Source: Anatilimnocola aggregata (lineage in GTDB: Bacteria; Planctomycetota; Planctomycetia; Pirellulales; Pirellulaceae). Taken from it: a stretch of DNA of 64,000 nucleotides. Below the pieces are notes generated by a model that was not told where the DNA came from, ran no database searches, and worked only from the letters and a program-made list of their open reading frames with translations. Shown piece after piece: positions 27,241-36,321 of this stretch (its first letter is position 1; the number at the start of each line of letters is the position of its first letter). Position numbers and translations under genes: made by a program. The stretch is taken from positions 4,836,001-4,900,000 of the forward strand of contig NZ_CP036274.1 in the NCBI RefSeq assembly GCF_007747655.1, in the 5' to 3' direction.

Positions 27241-28698
27241 CTATTTCTTTTTCTTTCCAGGTTTGTTTGACTTGCCATTCGGGTCCCAACGCGGGTTGGG
27301 ATCGCTGGGCAGCGGAGCCGGTACACGTTTGATCCAGGCCAAGAGATCGTCCACCAACTCGTCGCGCCGTTGCGTTTCGCTTGCTGCCAAGTTGTGGTGT
27401 TCGCCGGGGTCTGCGGTGAGTTGATAAAGTTCGACCGCGTTGTTGTCAGCAAGCTTTGCGCGGCCACCGTCGAGTTGCCATTCCTCGTGGTAGAGATGCA
27501 ATTTCCAATCCCCCTTGCGAATGACGCTGACGGGCCGCGTGCGAAACAACGGATCGCGACCGCGGGGCACGGGGCCATCCAGATAGCCGGGGAAGTGCCA
27601 GAAGATCGCCGGGCGGTCAAGTCGCTTCTCTCCGGCAAACAGCGGCGCGAGATTCGCGCCGTCGAGTGGTCGGTCGGTCGGCAGTTTTGCGCCGGTGACT
27701 GCGGCGAAGGTGGCGTAAAAATCGACGTTGATGACCGGTACATCGCACTTCGTCCCGGCCGACGTAACACCAGGCCAACGGACGATCATCGGCTCACGAA
27801 TTCCTCCCTCGTAGTAGCACCCCTTCTTGCCGCGGAGCGGTTCTTGCGAGACGTGCGTGCCGCCGTTGTCGGACGTGAACACGACGAGCGTGCTTTCCGA
27901 AAGACCCAAGTCGTCCAACTTCTTCAGCACAATGCCGATGCTTTCATCCATGTCGGCCAGGCAAGCGGCCACGGCGGGATCAGACGGCAATTTGCCGGGA
28001 GTTTTTTGTTTGAACTTTTCGAGCGTGGCCGGCCGCGATTGCAGCCCGCTATGAATCGCATAGTGCGGCAGGTAGGCGAAGAATGGCCGGCCCCGATTAG
28101 CCTCGATGAATTCGCACGCCGCGGCGGCAATGGAAAAGGCCCCTTTCGGATCCTGCTCGTCACGTCCCTTCCAGCTGTGACCGTCGACCTGGACGACATC
28201 GAAGTGATCCTGCGGCTTGCTGCCACCCGGGCCGTCGAGATGCCATTTGCCGAACATGCCCGTGGTGTAGCCTGCCGACTTGAGCGCCTTGGGCAACGTG
28301 AACTCGTTGGCCGCCAGTCCGCCCCGATTTTTAATTGGCACCAACCGCATGCGTTCCGCCGGGCCGCGATCGGTCGAACCGACGGCGTAAACGCCATGTC
28401 GCGGCGTGTATTGTCCGGAGATCAAACAGGCCCGACTCGGGGCGCAATTGCCCGCCGCCGCATACGCTTGCGTGAAGACCATTCCTTGCTTCGCCAAGCG
28501 ATCCAGGTGTGGCGTCTCGTTAAAGTCGGAGCCCGTAAAGCCGCACTCTTGCCAGCCCAGATCGTCCGCGAAGATGAGAACGATGTTCGGCTTTTCTACA
28601 TTCGGCTTCACTGCATTCGGCTTCTCAGCGGCCGACGATTCCGGCAACATCGCAGCGGAACAACATACGACCAGCAGGGAAACGACAATTCGCAACAT
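27241..28698 (-). CDS. Secreted sulfatase (arylsulfatase A family, formylglycine type)
   Basis: The 485-residue enzyme has a signal peptide, the metal-site start NIVLIFADDLGWQE, and the sulfatase signature NCAPSRACLISGQYTPRHG, whose cysteine would be converted to formylglycine. Further motifs are GKWHLD, YAIHSGLQ, FTSDNGGTH, RGKKGCYYEGGIREPMIVRWPG and a lysine-rich tail (PGKKKK). It should remove sulfate esters from an algal or host glycan in the periplasm or outside. GAGG upstream supports ATG 28698; ATG 28710 is an alternative. Next upstream on the same strand is a sialidase gene, suggesting joint action on one substrate. Confidence 0.92.
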   Translation of the reverse strand: MLRIVVSLLVVCCSAAMLPESSAAEKPNAVKPNVEKPNIVLIFADDLGWQECGFTGSDFNETPHLDRLAKQGMVFTQAYAAAGNCAPSRACLISGQYTPRHGVYAVGSTDRGPAERMRLVPIKNRGGLAANEFTLPKALKSAGYTTGMFGKWHLDGPGGSKPQDHFDVVQVDGHSWKGRDEQDPKGAFSIAAAACEFIEANRGRPFFAYLPHYAIHSGLQSRPATLEKFKQKTPGKLPSDPAVAACLADMDESIGIVLKKLDDLGLSESTLVVFTSDNGGTHVSQEPLRGKKGCYYEGGIREPMIVRWPGVTSAGTKCDVPVINVDFYATFAAVTGAKLPTDRPLDGANLAPLFAGEKRLDRPAIFWHFPGYLDGPVPRGRDPLFRTRPVSVIRKGDWKLHLYHEEWQLDGGRAKLADNNAVELYQLTADPGEHHNLAASETQRRDELVDDLLAWIKRVPAPLPSDPNPRWDPNGKSNKPGKKKK

Positions 28699-28729
28699 CG
28701 GTGGCCTCATCACAAACAGGAGTGAAACG

Positions 28730-29959
28730 CTACTTTTCAATCAGCCGGCTGACAACCATTTTTAACTTCGTGTCTGGATCAACGGCTCGGCCCGCGCGGA
28801 CGTCGGACTCGGTGAACTTGGCGAGGAGTACCGAGCCCGTGCCCGATTTTCCGTCGCGATTGAGCGTGTACCGAGTCTGATCGTAGATGACATACAGCGC
28901 GCCGTCGGGGTCTTCGGTGCCATCGGGATAAGACGATTCACGCTCGTCGAGCAGCAGTCCGCCTTTCCAAGTCGCGCCGTCATCGTCAGAGACGAAGGCC
29001 GTGAGATGCGATCGAGTTGCACCAGTTGGCGCATTGTTCCGCACCAGCAGTAAAGCGCCACTCCGTAGACAACGCAGGTAAAACCGCTTGCTCGCCGTCG
29101 TGCCACCGGTCAAGAACATCGTTCCGGCACTCCAAGTACGTCCGCCGTCCTTCGATGTGCTCTGAGCGATACCGGCTGTGTTGCGAATCAACATCCAAAG
29201 GCTGCCGTCCTTGCGCTCGACGATCATGTGTTCATCGACGCGGGTGCCGGGCATGCGAACTTGACCGATCCGTTCGAACGTGCGGCCGCCGTCGGTCGTG
29301 CGGACGACGTTCGAGCCGCGCTCCTCGCCAAGATCGTGCGACAGTCCCGCGTTTGTGTACGGTGCGATGTTCTCTTCGTCGAAGGTGATGTTCGGCACGC
29401 TCGTACTATCACGCCAGTAGCCGACCGGCAGCAGCCACGATCCGTCTCGGAGCACCGTTGGCTTATTCAGCATCACTCCGTTGCTGATCCGGCGCGGCTC
29501 GCTCCAGCGCGGAGTCTCGGCATCGGGTTCATCGGTCACGGAGGCCCACACGCCCATGCGGCCATCCTGCAACCCAGCGCTTTGCGCCCAGAAGAACCAG
29601 AGTCGCTTGGTCGGATCGAGCCACAGGCAGGGATCGTACGTGTGGCAAAGTCGCGGCGCTTGCAGGACGAGTTTCTCCGTCCACGTGGCCCCGTCGTCGC
29701 GACTGGTCGCCAGCACCACATAGCTCGACGGACTCTCGACGCCGCGCGGGCTTTTGCCGGCGTACCATGCCGACCACAGCCGACCGCTTGGAGCCCGTTC
29801 GAGGGCTGCGACACCTTGCGCTCCGCGCGAATTCTTGGCATGCTCGGCATCGATGTCTAAAACTACCCTCGCTGGTTGCAGGGCCAGGTCGGGAAGCGGC
29901 GCCGGCGGTTGGGCGCTGAGTGTGGCAGCAATTGTGAAACTTATGGCCCACAAAGTCAT
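28730..29959 (-). CDS. Exported sialidase-like BNR-repeat glycosidase
   Basis: A 409-residue six-bladed beta-propeller protein with a signal peptide. Asp-box repeats are clear: SRDDGATWT, TDGGRTFE, SKDGGRTWS and SDDDGATWK. A likely arginine triad and acid (RLCHTYDPCLW, MLIRNTAG, DERESSYPDGTEDP) fit exo-sialidase-type enzymes, though many planctomycete members act on other sugars. It ends 31 bases before the sulfatase start and follows a DUF4838 gene, so it belongs to one glycan-degradation cluster. Confidence 0.86.
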   Translation of the reverse strand: MTLWAISFTIAATLSAQPPAPLPDLALQPARVVLDIDAEHAKNSRGAQGVAALERAPSGRLWSAWYAGKSPRGVESPSSYVVLATSRDDGATWTEKLVLQAPRLCHTYDPCLWLDPTKRLWFFWAQSAGLQDGRMGVWASVTDEPDAETPRWSEPRRISNGVMLNKPTVLRDGSWLLPVGYWRDSTSVPNITFDEENIAPYTNAGLSHDLGEERGSNVVRTTDGGRTFERIGQVRMPGTRVDEHMIVERKDGSLWMLIRNTAGIAQSTSKDGGRTWSAGTMFLTGGTTASKRFYLRCLRSGALLLVRNNAPTGATRSHLTAFVSDDDGATWKGGLLLDERESSYPDGTEDPDGALYVIYDQTRYTLNRDGKSGTGSVLLAKFTESDVRAGRAVDPDTKLKMVVSRLIEK

Positions 29960-30009
29960 GAGAGATATCCAAATGTCGCGGCAAATTAGAGAACCGACAA
30001 TTTGCTAAA

Positions 30010-32085
30010 TTACTTCGGATTGAGTTCACGTGTGCGGGCGTTCTTCCGGTCTCGGAGTGCCGCTTTCGTTTGCAACTTTCGCTCGAGTTCTTTGTGGTCG
30101 GCAGCAGGATGGATGTATCCTAGTTCCGATAGCCTGTTGATGCTTAAGGCCTCGGGATGCTTCTGGTTAATCTCTTCAATCAGCTTCCAGTTAGCCCGCA
30201 TCTTCTCGATTGCGTCACGTTCCGGAGTTTTCGCTTCAATGATTTGCTTAACGAGGGACTGGTTCTCCGTATTCAGTCGCAGGTAGTCCAACCCCGCCCG
30301 AACGAAGGCGACCCGCGCGGAATATTCACTTCCTGCCTGCGCAGCCTTGACTGCTGAACTGTCCAATAAGGCATAGGCGTTCAGGAAGAATTCCGGGTCG
30401 AAGGCCTCAGCCCAAGACTTAACGCCTGCGGTCGACTTATCCGGTTGGATCGCGATCCGATTGCTTTCGAGGAGCTTCCAATAGGCCTCGATGTCCTTCG
30501 CCGCCGGTCCGAATCCTGCCTGATAATAGTCATTCATGATCTCATCGACGGATCGATCTGGATTCCAGGCCAGTTGGGCCATGAGATAATACATCGGTCC
30601 CTGGGTGGCCCACCAGGACCAGAGCATGTCGAGGGAAACGCCCGTTGCGCCACAGGCAGCCGCCTTCTGGAAGAGCGCTCCTGCGCCTGTAATGTCCGGG
30701 GGGCCACCTGTCTTGAAGTGCGCCGGATCAGCGAAGTTAGGGCGCCAGATCAAGCCTCCCGTCGTGACTCTTGACCAGCCTTCCAGATTGGAAAAGGGAG
30801 CGGCAACACTGGAGACGATCACATTGGCGTCGGGAATGGCTTCGATCGGCGGCGATGCCGCGCCTCCATAAGCCTGGATGAGCACCTTATAGTCTTTGTC
30901 CGGATAACGCTCTTTGAGTTTTCGCGCGAGCAGATTGGCGAAGGTAACCTCCCGGTCCGAAGTGGCGTTTCCGACCAATTCCTTGCCCCCGGGATAGTTC
31001 CAAATCATCTTCGCCGCTTCGGGATGATCCCAAGCCTTGCAGCGGTCGCAACAACAGATGCCGCTGCCGGTGCTGTCGTTGGCGGCTACGTTGAAGACAG
31101 TCCTGTGGGGATTTTTGGCGTTCATCTCCGCCATGATTTTCAACCACTGCTCGGAGACTGCTGGATTCGTCTGGCAAATTTTGGCATGCCTTGGTTCGCC
31201 TTTGTATTCTCTGGTGCCATCGGATTGCAGGGCGAAGTATTCCGGATGGGTTTTGTGGTAGGCCGCATACCATTCAGTGAACCCATGACCTCCGCTGGGG
31301 GCGTACAGCGAGTCGAGTTGAACGCGCTGTCTGCGAACCCAGTCTCCGCCACTCTGGCCGGGCTCGCCTCCTTTCTTATAAATGGCCAGCTGAGCATAAA
31401 CAGTTTGCCGCATCCGAATCTGCGGGTGGTATCTCAACTCAAACGAGCCGAGCGTCACCTGCGTCTGTTTAGGAACGACTTCACCCTCCGCTCCTGGCCA
31501 GAGCCAGCGGATTCCCAGCTTATCTTGCAAAAACGTATAGACAGCATTCACGGTCCCATATTCATACTGAAAACCGTTGACGTCGCCGTTGGCTTCTGCG
31601 AACCCCGCCAGATAGTTTTTTCTTTCCGCCTCTGTCTTGCCACCCAAGATCTTCATCTTGTTGGTGAGCGGATCCCATATATCCCGTCCGACAATGATGA
31701 GATGTTTCCCATCGCATTTGAGCAGAATCTCCTCCGGATGCTTCAAATCGAAGTCCGTGCCGGGGAAAAGCTCTTTGAGAACCGGTTGGCCCCCAACCCA
31801 GATCGCATGTTCTGGGATGGGGTTAGGCACCCCTTCGAGAATCTTGGGCTTTTCGCCGCCGACCTTGCCGAGGTACTCGGCCAAATCGGTTGCAGCGATT
31901 TTGGTATACCTTGTCGGCTTCGCCGGCAAGATGATCGGTACCAGGCTCTTGCCTTGGGCCACCAAGACTATCGCTGATTGACCGCGAATGGCGGCTGGTT
32001 CCTCTGCCAGAAGCCCTGCGGTGCCTGCGCAACTCAGTAAAAATAGCGCACCTACCGAGGAGAGCAACAATTCAAATCGATACAT
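30010..32085 (-). CDS. DUF4838 exported glycosidase-like protein (copy B)
   Basis: The 691-residue protein has a signal peptide (MYRFELLLSSVGALFLLSCAG), an N-terminal GH-associated domain (residues about 40-200, with YTKIAATDLAEYLGKV and IWVGG), then DUF4838 with QYEYGTVNAVYTFLQDKLGIRWLWPG, CQTNPAVSEQWLKIMAEM, ANDSTGSGICCCDRCKAWD and DMLWSWWATQGPMYYLMAQLAW. DUF4838 resembles GH67 alpha-glucuronidases in domain plan; activity is not shown. AAGGAAAA before ATG 32085 fixes the start. It lies between copy A and the sialidase on the same strand. Confidence 0.84.
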   Translation of the reverse strand: MYRFELLLSSVGALFLLSCAGTAGLLAEEPAAIRGQSAIVLVAQGKSLVPIILPAKPTRYTKIAATDLAEYLGKVGGEKPKILEGVPNPIPEHAIWVGGQPVLKELFPGTDFDLKHPEEILLKCDGKHLIIVGRDIWDPLTNKMKILGGKTEAERKNYLAGFAEANGDVNGFQYEYGTVNAVYTFLQDKLGIRWLWPGAEGEVVPKQTQVTLGSFELRYHPQIRMRQTVYAQLAIYKKGGEPGQSGGDWVRRQRVQLDSLYAPSGGHGFTEWYAAYHKTHPEYFALQSDGTREYKGEPRHAKICQTNPAVSEQWLKIMAEMNAKNPHRTVFNVAANDSTGSGICCCDRCKAWDHPEAAKMIWNYPGGKELVGNATSDREVTFANLLARKLKERYPDKDYKVLIQAYGGAASPPIEAIPDANVIVSSVAAPFSNLEGWSRVTTGGLIWRPNFADPAHFKTGGPPDITGAGALFQKAAACGATGVSLDMLWSWWATQGPMYYLMAQLAWNPDRSVDEIMNDYYQAGFGPAAKDIEAYWKLLESNRIAIQPDKSTAGVKSWAEAFDPEFFLNAYALLDSSAVKAAQAGSEYSARVAFVRAGLDYLRLNTENQSLVKQIIEAKTPERDAIEKMRANWKLIEEINQKHPEALSINRLSELGYIHPAADHKELERKLQTKAALRDRKNARTRELNPK

Positions 32086-32110
32086 CGAATTTTCCTTGAT
32101 TGGTGGCGAT

Positions 32111-34579
32111 TCACTCCGCCAACAACTTGCCGAATCGCGCTGGCTGGTGCCAGCCTCGTTTCGTCGGCGAGAAAGCTTGCAACTCCGGCTTGTCCAGATC
32201 GACAACGCGATAGCGTCCGACGTTGAAGTACCATGGCGCCTCGGCGGTCGGCTTCGCGCCGCCAATGCGATGCCGAGGATCGGAACTTGCTTCGTCGGCG
32301 GTGACGACCGGAATGCGGACCCGCACGCGCCAAAAATCGTCGCCGCGCTCGGTTTTCACTTCGGCCAACGATTGCCAGTCGGGGCCGGGGTTGCCGTCGG
32401 CCACGATGCCATCCGGATTGATTTCCAGATGGTAGTACGAGTGGAGCGGCGTTTCGAGCGAGATGGCAATATTGTCGCCGTCGAAGACGTTTTGTGCGAC
32501 CTGAAGCTGCTTCATCCGCGGCTCGCTGCAAACGACTTCGAACACGATGGCTTCACCAGCCCAGCCGACACGGAACTGGGTGGTCACGTCCGACTTTTCA
32601 CCAGTAGTGTTATCTTTCAAGATGTACTTGGTCGCGGTCGAGAGGTCGTCACCCGCATGGGCCCGCGCGACCGGGGCCTTGGCTCGGGCGTCGGCCAACG
32701 CTTGCCGCTGCTGCTGGTCGTCGGCGATAAGTTGCTCTTTCGACTTCAGATCCGCCTGGATCGCCGCGATGCGACGGCCGTAGATCGTGTCACCTGCCAG
32801 TTGCTGAGCCTGCTCTAATTTTTCACGCAATCGCAAACTGACCGTGAGCGGGACATTCATTGGATTCGCGCGACCTCCGTTGCGGCTCTGATCTTTCACT
32901 GCCAGATTGTGTTCGGCGAAGTGAATGGCATCGTACATCGCCTTTGCGGCAGGGCCGTAGAACAACCGGCAGTATTCGTCGAGCAGCGTGTCGACGTCTT
33001 GATCGGCGTTCCAAAGAAACTGCGATTCGACATACAGCGTGATATGCTCGATCGCAGGGGTTCGCCACTTGCTTTGCGCTTGGCTTTGTTCGCCGGTATC
33101 GCCGAGCGAAATGCCTTTCATGGCCTTCAGATCGCGGGCCGCACTGCGAGGATGGATGACCGGATATCCGATCGGGCCGTCGCCAAAAATGTGATAGCGA
33201 TTGTTCTCCAATCGCAGAATATTGCCGGGCGCGACTCTCGCTCGCCAGCCGTTCATGAGTTCTTGATATCCCTTCCAATGCACATCGTCGAGCATTAGTG
33301 GTCGGCCGCAGTTGGAGATCCACACAGCCAGATTCGGACTGAGTTTGTCGATCGACGGAGGTGGTGCTCGATACGACGTGTAAGCGCCGCAGGTCACGCG
33401 CTTCGTCGGGTGGCTGCTGTGAATCTGCCGAGCGACGCGATCGGCGAAGCCCCACACCAGATCGGAGGCGTTCTTGCCCTGGCACTTTTCGCACTGACAG
33501 AGTTGCAAACCGTCACATGGCCAAACATCCACGCTCGGCACATCGTAGGTGTCGAACAGATAGCGAAGGAACTGGACCGTTTCTTTCTCCAAACCCGGGG
33601 CGGTGAAGCACGGCGTACCTCCACGACGATGATCGATATCGCGTTTGCCGCCGATCAACGCGTAGTAATCGGTATGTTTCTCTTTCATCGCCGGGGCAGA
33701 CATCACATGCACCATCCCGTGGGGGCCTTTGAGCGGCCCGACGAGATCGTGTCCTGTATTCATGCCCAGTCGGCGGGCCCAAATCACGTCGTCATAGGCG
33801 AAGCCCGAAAAGTTGTACCAGTTCCAATCACGCATCGCGTAGTCGGGCCGAATCGTTTTGTTGATCGGCTGGACAACCAACGTCTTTTTCGTCGGCACTA
33901 CCTCGCCGACTTCGCCTGGCATGTACCAGCGAACTCCCCAACTGCGCAACAATGCGTAAACCGCGTTCGACGAACCGCCGAGGTCGTGTTCCCAAAAACC
34001 TTCAGGAGAGCCGGGACGCTTAGACCACAGCGCTGAAAAGTCATCGCCGTAGCGAGCCGTCATCTGCTCCTTAAAGTCGCCCGGACTCCAGAGCGACTTG
34101 AAGCCGCTGTTGAAGGGATACCCCCAAGCGGCATCGGTCTGGCCTGCTGTCGCTTGCAACCATTTCGCTTCTTCCTCGGGCACGGCATTGCGTTTCAACG
34201 GCCAAGGCATCTTGGTGTGGTCGAAATCCTCATCGTGGCCGAGAAGTACCAGCCAATTTGGACCAGAGGCGATCCGGTATGCTCCGTATTTCAAGCCCTC
34301 GTCCGCGATGCCGAGACGATCCGTAGCGGGACTGCGGCCGATATAAATCTTGATGGCATCGGTTTTCGACGGTGTGGTGACGATCGGCAACTTCGCACCG
34401 CTGAGTTTTTGCACAAAGTGACGCATTTCCAGCGCCGCTAAGGTCGTCATCCGGGGCCGCTCGGCTGCAACGACGATTTCGGCTCGCGCGTGGCCGTCTT
34501 CGACCAGCAGTAAATCACTGGCCGATAGCCGGGCAATGCAGGAAAAGGCGATCACTACAAATGGAATGAGTTTCAACAT
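32111..34579 (-). CDS. DUF4838 exported glycosidase-like protein with CBM9-like C-terminus (copy A)
   Basis: An 822-residue relative of copy B and first gene of the cluster. After the signal peptide (MLKLIPFVVIAFSCIARLSA) come the N-terminal domain (TTLAALEMRHFVQKLSG, KIYIGRSPAT), DUF4838 with SSNAVYALLRSWGVRWYMPGE, CFTAPGLEKETVQFLRYL and WPCDGLQLCQCEKCQG, a helical coiled region (about 595-640), and a C-terminal domain (residues about 660-822: VTTQFRVGWAGEAIVFEVVC.., ETPLHSYYHLEINPDG) resembling a CBM9-like sugar-binding module. Copy B lacks this last domain. The substrate is unknown. Copy B begins 26 bases downstream. Confidence 0.84.
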   Translation of the reverse strand: MLKLIPFVVIAFSCIARLSASDLLLVEDGHARAEIVVAAERPRMTTLAALEMRHFVQKLSGAKLPIVTTPSKTDAIKIYIGRSPATDRLGIADEGLKYGAYRIASGPNWLVLLGHDEDFDHTKMPWPLKRNAVPEEEAKWLQATAGQTDAAWGYPFNSGFKSLWSPGDFKEQMTARYGDDFSALWSKRPGSPEGFWEHDLGGSSNAVYALLRSWGVRWYMPGEVGEVVPTKKTLVVQPINKTIRPDYAMRDWNWYNFSGFAYDDVIWARRLGMNTGHDLVGPLKGPHGMVHVMSAPAMKEKHTDYYALIGGKRDIDHRRGGTPCFTAPGLEKETVQFLRYLFDTYDVPSVDVWPCDGLQLCQCEKCQGKNASDLVWGFADRVARQIHSSHPTKRVTCGAYTSYRAPPPSIDKLSPNLAVWISNCGRPLMLDDVHWKGYQELMNGWRARVAPGNILRLENNRYHIFGDGPIGYPVIHPRSAARDLKAMKGISLGDTGEQSQAQSKWRTPAIEHITLYVESQFLWNADQDVDTLLDEYCRLFYGPAAKAMYDAIHFAEHNLAVKDQSRNGGRANPMNVPLTVSLRLREKLEQAQQLAGDTIYGRRIAAIQADLKSKEQLIADDQQQRQALADARAKAPVARAHAGDDLSTATKYILKDNTTGEKSDVTTQFRVGWAGEAIVFEVVCSEPRMKQLQVAQNVFDGDNIAISLETPLHSYYHLEINPDGIVADGNPGPDWQSLAEVKTERGDDFWRVRVRIPVVTADEASSDPRHRIGGAKPTAEAPWYFNVGRYRVVDLDKPELQAFSPTKRGWHQPARFGKLLAE

Positions 34580-35258
34580 GATCGACGTGAGCCTACAGGG
34601 AACGAGGCAGGGGCGTCTCATTGCGGCGAATCGCCGCTAGCGTTTTGCCCAGTATTGCTTATCAATTGGCAAAATGCACCACGAGGCACTTGGTGTTTCA
34701 CAGCGACTCGGTGAGCCGGTCCTGGACTTCGCCAATGCGGCCCAGAGGGCGAGATGTAAGCCGTAATACAGTCGCTGCGATTCCAGGACAGCTGCTTGCG
34801 CCATGCGAGGTTCGATGTAGAGCAGCATGGTTCAGCAGCGAACAACTTTCTTGAGTTCGATCGCCCGTTCAAAACGTAAAAAGGTTGAGGCGTCGCGTTT
34901 CGCAGGTGGGTTTTAAGCGATTGATGTGCCACACCGACAAACTGACGGCGTTTGCAGTGAAAGCGGATTGGTTAGCGATGGCGCAGAAGTAGCGTCTCCA
35001 CCTTACTTAAGTGACGCTACTGCCTGTGACATTATCCGCTTCAGCGAACTCGGCTAGCGCGGCTTACACGAGCACCAGAGGCGCAGGGATCACCCGCGCC
35101 GCCAATCTGTCATGCAGAAAGCAGCCCGTTTTGAAAATTTAATGGTGTTTCCGCGGGCTGCTTGGCGCACGGTTCGCCTCTCAACTTCAAATACGAGCGC
35201 AGTTCACGGAGAGACCGCGTCAGTTGCATTTCGAACGCACATCGAACAGGAACGACCC
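34580..35258. other. Intergenic stretch, no supported gene
   Basis: About 680 bases between the divergent DUF4838 and EF-hand genes. Short open frames occur on both strands but none has a convincing start, signal or known family. Promoters for both neighbours must lie here; I could not define them. Confidence 0.5.
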
Positions 35259-36224
35259 ATGAAACGCTTATGGACAGCTATTACTGTGCTGGGCCTCATG
35301 TCAGCGACTGCCGCAAGTTATGGCCAGAATGGGCAAGTCAAAGACCAGGAGAGAGAGCGAGGCTCGGGAAATCGGACTAAAGAAAACACCGAGAAATCCT
35401 CCGATGGCGAGAAGCAGCGATCCTCGTCTGAGCAAAGCGACGAGATCCGTCTGAGGTATGACGATCGCAAGGGCAGCTTGAAGATTGAGGTCGATGAGGA
35501 GATTCGCCTGCGCGATGCACAGAATCGCAGGAATAAGCAGCCGATCACTCGCGATGGAGAGTTGGAATTGCGGTACGACACCGACCGTCACGACTTGAAA
35601 GCAGCAGGCAAAGGAACGATCGACGTTGAACGGGCGGCAAACGCTATGAGCCGGTGGTGGCAATCGTGGTGGGAAGAAGAGAAAACAGCTCGGCGCAGCA
35701 GGCAAGAGGGTGCCGAAAGTGGCGCGCGACACTTTGTCCGTGAACATGATGAAGACAACGATGGCGAACTCTCACGGCGCGAACTGCCTGCCAAGCACCG
35801 TAAAGATTTTAAACAAATCGATCGTAACAGAGACGGTTACTTGAGTCGCGACGAAGTTCGCCTTGTTGGCGATGAACTCTACAGTGGATCAACGCCTGCC
35901 GGTTCTAGCACTGCCAGAAACCAACCGAAGTCGGATAACCAAGATCAAACATGGTCTCAGTGGTGGGCCGCCTGGTGGTCGAGTGACGAGAGTACGAAGA
36001 ACGACCCAGAGGGCATGACGATGAAAGGCGCACGTGAGTTTATTCGTAAGCATGACCGCAACGATGACGTAGAGATTATGCGGAGCGAAATGCCAGACCG
36101 GATGTACGACGATTTCGATCGCATCGACGCCAATGACGATCGCCGCTTGACGGCAAGCGAATTGGCGAAGCATGCACCAAGGGCGGAGCAAGCACGCTCT
36201 GGCGACGCGCGGCGTTCGCGGTAA
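35259..36224 (+). CDS. Exported EF-hand protein with internal duplication
   Basis: The 321-residue protein has a signal peptide (MKRLWTAITVLGLMSATAASYGQ), a charged low-complexity stretch (24-130), and two related halves, each opening with a tryptophan motif (WWQSWW 133-138; WWAAWW 235-240). Each half has two EF-hand loops: 164-175 and 188-199 (canonical, DxNxDG pattern) and 266-277 and 290-301, where the central Gly is replaced by Val or Arg. The first half may bind calcium and the second probably does so poorly. AGGAA before ATG 35259 supports the start. First gene of the 35.3-40.7 kb module. Confidence 0.82.
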   Translation: MKRLWTAITVLGLMSATAASYGQNGQVKDQERERGSGNRTKENTEKSSDGEKQRSSSEQSDEIRLRYDDRKGSLKIEVDEEIRLRDAQNRRNKQPITRDGELELRYDTDRHDLKAAGKGTIDVERAANAMSRWWQSWWEEEKTARRSRQEGAESGARHFVREHDEDNDGELSRRELPAKHRKDFKQIDRNRDGYLSRDEVRLVGDELYSGSTPAGSSTARNQPKSDNQDQTWSQWWAAWWSSDESTKNDPEGMTMKGAREFIRKHDRNDDVEIMRSEMPDRMYDDFDRIDANDDRRLTASELAKHAPRAEQARSGDARRSR

Positions 36225-36248
36225 GCACGCCGGCTGAGTAAGAAGCAT

Positions 36249-36280
36249 GCGGTGCCAAGACGAGTTGCACTTGGCACCGC
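36249..36280. other. Perfect stem-loop between EF-hand and membrane-protein genes
   Basis: An 11-bp perfect stem (36249-36259 with 36270-36280, GCGGTGCCAAG and its complement) with a 10-base loop lies 24 bases after the EF-hand stop. No T-run follows on either strand, so it is not an intrinsic terminator; it may be an RNA processing or stability element that adjusts expression of the first gene relative to the rest. Confidence 0.6.
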
Positions 36281-36321
36281 AACCAGTGAATTAACTCTGC
36301 AAGTCAACTAGGAAACCGGCC

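Noticed and set aside
27370-28725. Long open frame on the plus strand opposite the sulfatase
   Set aside because: Antisense shadow; the sulfatase signature is on the minus strand.
34637-34932. Short minus-strand open frames upstream of the DUF4838 cluster
   Set aside because: No convincing start or family; the region is better read as promoter DNA.
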